Shown: in pieces, positions 58,305 through 64,000 of the stretch
Numbering within the stretch: position 1 is the stretch's first letter
Layout of the letters: each line of letters opens with the position of its first letter
DNA from: JANNPJ01 sp965200525
Lineage (GTDB): Bacteria > Actinomycetota > Actinomycetes > Actinomycetales > Kineosporiaceae
Assembly (NCBI GenBank): GCA_965200525.1
Contig: OZ241368.1
Span: forward strand, 4,154,001-4,218,000
Reading direction: 5' to 3'
DNA: 64,000 nucleotides
Notes under the pieces: generated by a model
Seen by the model: only the letters and a program-made list of their open reading frames with translations
Told to the model about the DNA's origin: nothing
Database searches by the model: none
Translations under genes and position numbers: made by a program

Positions 58305-59084
58305 TCAGCTGACGCCGGCGTGGGCGGCGATCGAGATACCCACGTAGTGGGCCAGGAAGGCCAGCACGGTGAACGCGTGGAACACCTCGTGGAAGCCGAA
58401 CCAGCGCGGGCTCGGGTTGGGCCGGCGCACCCCGTACACCACCGCACCGATGGTGTAGAGCGCCCCGCCCACCACCACCAGCACGAAGACCGCCACCCCG
58501 CCGCCGGCCAGGAACTGCGGGATGTAGGCCACGGCGACCCAGCCGAGCGCGATGTACACCGGCACGTACAGCCACCGGGGAGCGCCGACCCAGAGCACCC
58601 TGAAGGCCACCCCGAGCAGGGCCCCGGTCCAGACGATCCAGAGCAGCGTCCGGGCCGGGCCCGAGCCGAGCAACAGCACGCTGAACGGGGTGTAGGTGCC
58701 GGCGATGATCAGGAAGATGTTGGCGTGGTCCATCCGCTTCAGCACCCCGGCGGCGCGCGGGCTCCACTGCCCTCGGTGGTAGAGCGCGCTCACCCCGAAC
58801 AGCAGGGACGCCGTGACGGCGAAGACCGCCGTCGACACCCGGGCCTTGTCGTTCGGGGCCAGGATCACCAGGATCGCGCCCAGCAGCACCGACAGCGGGA
58901 ACGTGCCCGCGTGCAACCAGCCCCGGAGTTTGGGCTTGATCAGATCCCGGACCGTGTCGAGCTTCTGCTCGATTCGGTCCTCGATGCGCTCGAGCCGCTC
59001 GCGGCCGGACTCCAACCGGTCGCCCACGAAGGACCGGCTCTCAGCGCTCTCAGCGCTCTCGTCCCTCGGTTCGGATCTCATCAC
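58305..59084 (-). CDS. Hemolysin III / TrhA family membrane protein
   Basis: 259 residues. A charged 50-residue helical lead ('GRERLERIEDRIEQKLDTV') is followed by seven hydrophobic segments with 'WLHAGTFPLSVLLGAILVIL', 'SALYHRGQW', 'LKRMDHANIFLIIAGTYTP' and 'FGFHEVFHAFTVLAFLAHY'. The Ser-His, Asp-His and His-x3-His residues are the zinc-site pattern of the PAQR/HlyIII family. Possibly lipid- or energy-related membrane homeostasis. It converges tail-to-tail with the gene at 57679, 17 bp apart. Confidence 0.92.
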   Translation of the reverse strand: MMRSEPRDESAESAESRSFVGDRLESGRERLERIEDRIEQKLDTVRDLIKPKLRGWLHAGTFPLSVLLGAILVILAPNDKARVSTAVFAVTASLLFGVSALYHRGQWSPRAAGVLKRMDHANIFLIIAGTYTPFSVLLLGSGPARTLLWIVWTGALLGVAFRVLWVGAPRWLYVPVYIALGWVAVAYIPQFLAGGGVAVFVLVVVGGALYTIGAVVYGVRRPNPSPRWFGFHEVFHAFTVLAFLAHYVGISIAAHAGVS

Positions 59085-59229
59085 GCCGAGAGTACCTGCG
59101 GATCCTGAGTTTCAGCTTGGTAACTTTCGGTTGCTACCAGCTCGCCCGAAATGAGGGCTCTGCGGTGTCGGCAGGACCACGTGGGTGATCCGTACTTCAC
59201 CGGCCGGTGTCAGCGATACCGTTGCTCTC

Positions 59230-59994
59230 ATGGGGTTGCGAGAACTGGTCTACGGCGCCTATCAACGGCGCGTCGCGGCCAGCTTGCCGCCGACCGCCCT
59301 GCCCCGGCACATCGGGGTGATCCTCGACGGCAACCGGCGCTGGGCCAAGGCCTCGGGCGCCGACACCAGTGAGGGGCACCGGGCCGGCGCGGCCAAGATC
59401 CTGGAGTTCCTCGGCTGGTGCGACGAGTTCGGCGTCGAGATGGTCACCCTCTGGCTGCTGTCCACCGACAACCTGGTCGGCCGCTCGCCCGAGGAGCTCA
59501 AGGTGCTCTTCGGGATCAGCGAGGACGTCGCCGGCCAGATCGCCGACACCGGTCGCTGGCGGGTGCACCCGGTCGGCGCCCTCGACCTGCTGCCGGCGGC
59601 CACCGCGCGCCGGCTCAAGGAGCTGGAGGACTCCAGCCGCGACGTCGTCGGACTGCACGTGAACATCGCGATCGGTTACGGCGGGCGGCGGGAGATCGCC
59701 GACGCCGTCCGGTCCCTGCTGCAGTCGCACGCGGCCCGGGGCACCTCGATCGAGGAGCTGGCCGAGATCCTCGACGTCGAGCACATCGCCGAGCACCTCT
59801 ACACCCGGGGCCAGCCCGACCCCGACCTGGTGATCCGGACCTCGGGCGAGCAGCGGCTGTCCGGCTTCCTGCTCTGGCAGAGCGCCCACAGCGAGTTCTC
59901 GTTCTGCGAGGCCCTGTGGCCCGACTTCCGCAAGGTCGACTTCCTGCGGGCGCTGCGGCAGTACGCCCAGCGCGATCGCCGTTACGGCGCCTGA
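59230..59994 (+). CDS. uppS: Cis-prenyltransferase (isoprenyl diphosphate synthase)
   Basis: 254 residues from the ATG at 59230. Catalyses cis-condensation of isopentenyl diphosphate to make polyprenyl carriers for wall synthesis. 'HIGVILDGNRRWA' has the catalytic Asp and Arg, 'LWLLSTDNLVGRS' the middle helix, and 'RTSGEQRLSGFLLWQSAHSEF' the C-terminal metal motif. A short N-terminal 'MGLRELVYGAYQRR' as in Z-farnesyl diphosphate synthases of actinobacteria; chain length is not decidable from the motif. Relevant to the LCP and polymer genes in this window. Confidence 0.92.
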   Translation: MGLRELVYGAYQRRVAASLPPTALPRHIGVILDGNRRWAKASGADTSEGHRAGAAKILEFLGWCDEFGVEMVTLWLLSTDNLVGRSPEELKVLFGISEDVAGQIADTGRWRVHPVGALDLLPAATARRLKELEDSSRDVVGLHVNIAIGYGGRREIADAVRSLLQSHAARGTSIEELAEILDVEHIAEHLYTRGQPDPDLVIRTSGEQRLSGFLLWQSAHSEFSFCEALWPDFRKVDFLRALRQYAQRDRRYGA

Positions 59995-60025
59995 CAAGCT
60001 CCCCCCGACCCCTCGTCGACCCCGA

Positions 60026-60059
60026 ACGGCCCGCCCCGGAAGAGTCCGGGCCGGGCCGT
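60026..60059. terminator. Long hairpin between uppS and the AAA+ protease
   Basis: ACGGCCCG pairs with CGGGCCGT and, after one mismatch, CCCGG with CCGGG around an AAGAGT loop. It lies in the middle of the convergent 80-bp space and is likely bidirectional. Confidence 0.75.
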
Positions 60060-60074
60060 CGTGGTGCAAGGGTC

Positions 60075-62534
60075 TTACTGGTTCGGGTCGAGCTTCCAGG
60101 CGGCGTCGCTCTCCGGGATGGCGTCGTTCGGCACCGGTGGAGCCAGCTGCAGCACCGGCAACGGCTTGCCCATCTTGGCGTGCCGGCGATGAGCCTCCAC
60201 CGCGGCCTCGTGATAGTGCTCCAGCTCCTCGATCAGCTCCGGCTCGACGTAGGGCGTGCCGTCGACCAGCGGGCCCGGCCGGCCCTCGAGGACGGCGACG
60301 ACGTCCTCACCGGTCAGCGTCTTGTGCTGCTCCAGGGCGTGGGCCAGGGCCAGCACCTTGGGGCGGTGCTCGATCAGGCTGGCCTCGGCCTTGGCCAGCA
60401 GGTCGACCAGGTTCTGCTCGATCCGGGCGCCGAGGTTGGGCCCGGCGCCGTCGTCGCGTCGGGGCCCGTTGCCCGACTCGCTGCCGTCGTCGTGCCGGCG
60501 CTGATCGGTGGGATTGGGCCCGCCGCCGCCGATCCCGAGCTGCTGCAGAGCCGGTAGCGAGGTGACGCCCTTGCCCATGCCCCAGTGCGACTCCATCAGC
60601 GCCGTCAGCGTGGTGGCGCTGCCGAGGTCGCCGGAGACCCCGGAGGAGTTGTCGCCGTTGTAGAACATCCGCTCGCCGGCCAACGAGGCCAGGGCGACGA
60701 GGATGTCGCTCTCGTACTCGCTGCGCCAGCGGGTGAACTGCTCCTCCGGCGGGATCGAGGCGACCATGCCCAGGTAGCCGCTGCCCTTCTCGATGGTGGC
60801 GATGTCGATGTCCATGTGCCGCCGGGTGGCCCAGGCCAGGACGGCGTGGCAGGCCTCGTGGACGGCGACGGCGTGCCGCTCGCGCTCGATGTATTCGACG
60901 TCCTCGCCGGGGCCCAGGTCCTTCAGGTGCTTGGCCCGGACGACGTCCTTCCAGGTGATCACGTCCCGGTCCTCGCGGATCGCGCTGATCAGGGCCTCGT
61001 TGACCAGGTCCTTGATGGTGGCGCCGGTGGCGTACGGGGTGATCGTGGCCAGCTTCTCGATCTGCTCCTCGGTCAGCTCGTGGCTGGTCTTGTCCAGGTA
61101 GCCCTGGTAGGTGCGCACCCGGCCGGCCTTGCTCGGGTAGCCGACCCGGTAGATCCGGTCGATCCGGCCCGGCCGCAGCAGGGCCGGGTCGAGCGAGTCG
61201 GGCTGGTTGGTGGCCATCATGACCAGGATCCGGTACTTCGGCGGCGGCTTGGGCCGCATGCCCAGCGCCCGGCGGACCACCCGGTTGAGGAAGCCGCGCG
61301 GCTTCTTCAGGCCGGACAGCTCGGTCAGCAGGGCCTGCAGGGTGCCCATCCCGCCGCCGCCCATCATGCCGCCGCCGTTCATCGCGCCCGGGATGAAGCC
61401 GTTGGCCCCGCCGACCATGGCCGAGCGGGCCAGCACCTCGCGGGACGGCTCGGACAGGTGGCTGAACCCGTTGCAGCCGCTGATGTCCCAGGCGGCGGCC
61501 GGGTTGTGCTGGTGCTGATGCGCGGTGGCGCCGGCCACGGCACCACCGCGGCTGCCGAGCGAGTCGGCCTCGTCGAAGAACACGATCACGCCGCCGTACC
61601 GCACGGCCAGCTTGCGCAGCTTCCGGAACAGGCCCTTGACCTTGAGGATGCCGACACCCATGAACATGTTGGTGAAGGCGCCCGGGTCGACGAACACGTA
61701 GGGCTTGCCGGTCTCACCGGCCACAGCCTCGGCCATCAGCGTCTTGCCGGTACCGGGCGGACCCCAGAGCAGGATGCCGGACGGCACATGGCCGCCGCGG
61801 TCCTCGATCGCCTCGGGCCGCTCCAGCAGCATCATGTTCTCCTTGACCCGCCCGACCACGTGGTCCTGGCCCCAGACGTCGGAGAACCGGGTCTCGATGT
61901 CGTCCGGGAAGTAGGTCTCCACCCCGCCGCGGGACATGAACCAGAACAGGGCCGCGAACTGACCGATGGTCAGCAGCAGGATGAGCACGATCTGCGCGAT
62001 CATCGGCAGGGCCTTGACCAGCAGCACCGGCGTCTGGAAGACGGCCGCCACCGGGGTCTTGTCCAGGGCCCGGCCCATCGCGAACGCGATCACCACGACC
62101 CAGAACGCGATCAGCACGACCCGCTTGATCCGGTACCTGGTCCAGGCGCTGAATCGGCGCTCGGCGAACCGGTTGGTCCGGCCGAACACCCGGTCGGCCC
62201 AGAACCCGTTGTACCGGGCGCTGTGCTCGCAGATCACGAAGTGGAACTGGCGGATGATCTCCAGGGCGCCGAGCACCACCAGCCAGCGCTGCTGAGCGGC
62301 GATGTTCTGGGTCGCGTTGCCCCAGCTGCCCAGGGGCGAGATGCGCAGGTACTCGTTCCAGACCAGCAGCCCGAAGATGATGGCGATCAGCAGGATGAAC
62401 TTGGTGCGGTCCCACATCACCATCGGCTTGCGGGTGCCGCGTTCCTTCCAGGCCGGGGTGGGCCGGTGGGACGCGGTCGGATCGGCCGGTGCTGTGGGTG
62501 GCGACCCGGCCGGTGCGGCGGTGCCGGTGCTCAT
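60075..62534 (-). CDS. FtsH-like membrane AAA+ metalloprotease
   Basis: 819 residues. The N-terminal 220 residues hold about four membrane helices ('FILLIAIIFGLLVW', 'VVLIAFWVVVIAFAMG', 'IAQIVLILLLTIGQFAALF'), more than in typical FtsH. The AAA+ domain has Walker A 'GPPGTGKT' (257-264), Walker B 'VIVFFDEADSLG' and 'LLRPGRIDRIYRVGYP'. A long Gly/Met/His-rich insert lies inside it. The Zn motif HEACH is at about 559-563, and 'SGVSGDLGSATTLT' supplies the third ligand Asp. So proteolysis is probable. Confidence 0.88.
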   Translation of the reverse strand: MSTGTAAPAGSPPTAPADPTASHRPTPAWKERGTRKPMVMWDRTKFILLIAIIFGLLVWNEYLRISPLGSWGNATQNIAAQQRWLVVLGALEIIRQFHFVICEHSARYNGFWADRVFGRTNRFAERRFSAWTRYRIKRVVLIAFWVVVIAFAMGRALDKTPVAAVFQTPVLLVKALPMIAQIVLILLLTIGQFAALFWFMSRGGVETYFPDDIETRFSDVWGQDHVVGRVKENMMLLERPEAIEDRGGHVPSGILLWGPPGTGKTLMAEAVAGETGKPYVFVDPGAFTNMFMGVGILKVKGLFRKLRKLAVRYGGVIVFFDEADSLGSRGGAVAGATAHQHQHNPAAAWDISGCNGFSHLSEPSREVLARSAMVGGANGFIPGAMNGGGMMGGGGMGTLQALLTELSGLKKPRGFLNRVVRRALGMRPKPPPKYRILVMMATNQPDSLDPALLRPGRIDRIYRVGYPSKAGRVRTYQGYLDKTSHELTEEQIEKLATITPYATGATIKDLVNEALISAIREDRDVITWKDVVRAKHLKDLGPGEDVEYIERERHAVAVHEACHAVLAWATRRHMDIDIATIEKGSGYLGMVASIPPEEQFTRWRSEYESDILVALASLAGERMFYNGDNSSGVSGDLGSATTLTALMESHWGMGKGVTSLPALQQLGIGGGGPNPTDQRRHDDGSESGNGPRRDDGAGPNLGARIEQNLVDLLAKAEASLIEHRPKVLALAHALEQHKTLTGEDVVAVLEGRPGPLVDGTPYVEPELIEELEHYHEAAVEAHRRHAKMGKPLPVLQLAPPVPNDAIPESDAAWKLDPNQ

Positions 62535-62613
62535 CGAGGCCTCCGTGCTGCTGGACGAGGTGCTGCTGGACGAGGGGTGAGGCGACCGCTCGGGCGGCCG
62601 GCCGGGTGAGCCA

Positions 62614-63258
62614 TCAGGTCGGCTTCAGCGTCAGCGAGTTGACGACGTCGCGGATCTCGGTGGCGTGCGCGGTGTAGCAGCTCTGGCTGCAGTGCACCGA
62701 GACGACGTGCACGCTGTGGTGTTTGGGATCGATCAGCGTGACCGCGTCGTAGATCTCGGTGTCGGTGCCGCCGTCCGAGAACGAGTACCGGACGTGGGCC
62801 CCGCGCTCGCCCGGCTTGATCACGGACTCGTTCTCCAGCAGCGCGAACGTGTGCGCCTTGGTCGCCGTCGTGCGCTGCTCGGCGGTGCCGGGCAGCACCA
62901 GCTCGCGCAGGTCCTCGCCGGTGATGCTGGCGCCCTCGTCCTTGCTCAGCGGGATCGCCCGGGCGACCAGCAGGGGGTCGGCGGCCGAACCGGTCTGCAC
63001 GTGGGCGACCTTGGGCTTGGGGGAGGCGTCGTAGAACACCAGCCAGCCGGTCTGGGCGGCCGGGTCGGCCCCGCTGGCCTTGAGCACGTCGTCGGTGTTC
63101 ACCGCGCTCCAGGAGCGCGGCACCCGCAGGATCGCGTCGCGGTCGGAACTGCCGACGTACTTGTAGGCCGGCTCACCGCAGCCGGTGAGGATGACCACCA
63201 GCCCCGCCACGAGCCCCAGACCGACCGACCGTGCCAGCCTGCTGCTCGTCTGCCGCAC
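62614..63258 (-). CDS. Secreted lipoprotein
   Basis: 214 residues from the GTG at 63258 ('gcggagg' upstream). A signal with lipobox LTGC ('VAGLVVILTGCGEPAYKYV') leads to a mixed alpha/beta domain with 'FLVFYDASPKPKV'-like strands and a C-terminal Cys pair 'VHCSQSCYTAHA'. The fold resembles the PsbP/Mog1-like lipoproteins, but that is only an impression. 79 bp upstream of (and co-directional with) the FtsH-like gene, so a substrate or adaptor link is possible. Confidence 0.75.
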   Translation of the reverse strand: MRQTSSRLARSVGLGLVAGLVVILTGCGEPAYKYVGSSDRDAILRVPRSWSAVNTDDVLKASGADPAAQTGWLVFYDASPKPKVAHVQTGSAADPLLVARAIPLSKDEGASITGEDLRELVLPGTAEQRTTATKAHTFALLENESVIKPGERGAHVRYSFSDGGTDTEIYDAVTLIDPKHHSVHVVSVHCSQSCYTAHATEIRDVVNSLTLKPT

Positions 63259-63776
63259 AGGTGCCTCCGCGTTCTCGTCGGATCCGCCAACCGGCCCGGC
63301 CCGCCCTCGGGTTGCCGCAGGTCGTGAATCTCCTGACATCAGGGTCACCTGATTCCCGGATTTTCGCATCCCCGTAGCGAGGTATTTATTTCGGGTCCCG
63401 GTCCTGACGACGACCGGGTTCCGGTCGCGGTCCGAGCACGGGGAACATCTGATCGTAATCTAGCTGTGATCCAGCCGAGATAACACCGTGATTGACGCCG
63501 AGCCGTGGAGAAGTTTGTCGGGAACCGGGTGTTTCGGTCCCCGATTCGCGCGGGCGCGGCGCATGATGGCGGGGTTCGGGCCAACCCGGCCCGGGTGGAC
63601 GATCCGCCCCGGACGGCGTATTCGACATCACCTGTCGTGATGACGTTTACGTCGAACGGGTTGACGGCGAGTGGTGGCAATGGCGAACGTTGTACCTCCG
63701 CGTAGCGTCGTCGTGCCGCCAGGTGACAAACGTCGTCCGGCGGGGCGCTCGTCCTGCTCAAGCGAGGGGAGTCACC
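63259..63776. other. 518-bp divergent intergenic region
   Basis: No convincing gene. It contains divergent promoters of the lipoprotein and PhoH-like genes and several AT-richer patches. CATCAC-ctgtc-GTGATG (63626-63642) is a clean dyad. No riboswitch core could be recognised. Confidence 0.5.
63626..63642. promoter_or_regulatory. 6-bp inverted repeat upstream of the PhoH-like gene
   Basis: CATCAC-ctgtc-GTGATG, 135 bp before the GTG at 63777. A possible operator. Confidence 0.35.
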
Positions 63777-64000
63777 GTGGCATCTTCCACGAACAGCACC
63801 CGCACCTCATCGACTTCGGCTGACGGCCGTCGAACCTTCGTGCTCGACACGTCGGTTCTGCTGTCGGACCCGAAGGCCGCGCTCCGGTTCGCCGAGCACG
63901 AGGTGGTCCTCCCCGTAGTCGTGATCATGGAGCTGGAGGCCAAGCGGAACCATCCGGAGCTCGGATACTTCGCCCGCCAGGCTCTGCGACTGCTGGACGA
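63777..64000 (+). CDS. PIN-PhoH family protein, 3' end beyond window
   Basis: First 74 residues only. After a Ser/Thr-rich lead comes 'RRTFVLDTSVLLSDPKAALRF', a PIN-domain start with the metal Asp, and 'HEVVLPVVVIMELEAKR' with the acidic second site. This is the N-terminal layout of PhoH2-type proteins (PIN ribonuclease plus PhoH ATPase/helicase). The GTG follows 'cgagggga'. The ATPase half lies outside the window, so a PIN-only protein is not excluded. Confidence 0.75.
   Translation, partial: MASSTNSTRTSSTSADGRRTFVLDTSVLLSDPKAALRFAEHEVVLPVVVIMELEAKRNHPELGYFARQALRLLD

Noticed and set aside
63259..63776. Riboswitch upstream of the PhoH-like gene
   Set aside because: The long leader invites one, but no conserved core of a known class could be recognised by eye.
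1..64000. CRISPR arrays, rRNA and tRNA genes, intact IS elements or prophage
   Set aside because: No regularly spaced direct repeats, no rRNA-like tracts, no cloverleaf with CCA-type end and no transposase or integrase motifs were found on reading both strands; a covariance search could still find a divergent tRNA.

Overview
The window is chromosomal DNA of a very GC-rich actinobacterium. GC-ending codons dominate and GTG starts are frequent. The content is typical of that group: a mycothiol S-conjugate amidase (Mca) next to DUF4307 and GreA, an LCP wall ligase, DUF397 and DUF2277 proteins, and HTH/TPR and FadR regulators. A genus cannot be fixed from the sequence alone; a Kineosporia-like mycelial actinomycete would fit. 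No rRNA, tRNA, CRISPR array, integrase or intact insertion sequence was seen.

Layout. 2-5206: the end of an ABC-2 permease, an HTH/TPR regulator with two TTA codons, a Bax-inhibitor-1 protein and a CysC fusion. 5474-10924: a FadR-regulated catabolic operon (glutamine-synthetase-like ligase, aldehyde dehydrogenase, SDR, gamma-glutamyl-GABA hydrolase-like amidase) resembling Puu or GlnA4-type amine use. 11031-14830: SGNH hydrolase, thiolase, cystathionine beta-synthase. The gamma-synthase/lyase partner of the last lies far away at 39319. 14993-19244: a nest of three response regulators and two histidine kinases, one of them a REC-PAS-kinase hybrid. 19402-20475: LCP ligase.

20772-32094 (minus strand) is the most unusual block. 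A MoxR-type AAA+ ATPase and a VWA/MIDAS protein lie at the two ends of a compact run, with five consecutive paralogous secreted FG-GAP beta-propeller proteins between them. Most junctions are 4-nt overlaps or gaps under 50 bp, so the whole set looks co-transcribed. 32146-35613 holds DUF2277, GNAT, a small protein, a divergent Lrp/EamA exporter pair and a lipoprotein.

35889-37835 is a small islet bounded by 129-bp direct repeats (127/129 identical). The repeats are the 3' end of msrA. Inside are a 5'-truncated NucA/NucB-type nuclease toxin tip, an acidic probable immunity protein, a DUF732-like secreted protein and a DUF4240 protein whose end runs into the repeat. The islet is visibly less GC-biased than its surroundings.

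37724-46831: MsrA, a YczE/YitT-like membrane protein, the PLP enzyme, an AI-2E/PerM-type membrane protein, asparagine synthetase, GreA, DUF4307, Mca and GDPD. 46828-53112: an envelope-polymer locus with a TagF/TagB-like transferase, a nucleotidyltransferase, two CDP-alcohol phosphotransferases (the second lacking the last motif Asp) and a GT2. 53209-64000: a double-RCK ion channel, a DUF255 thioredoxin-fold protein, DUF397, a conserved actinobacterial protein behind a perfect palindrome, hemolysin III, a cis-prenyltransferase, an FtsH-like AAA+ metalloprotease, a lipoprotein and the start of a PIN/PhoH protein cut by the window edge.
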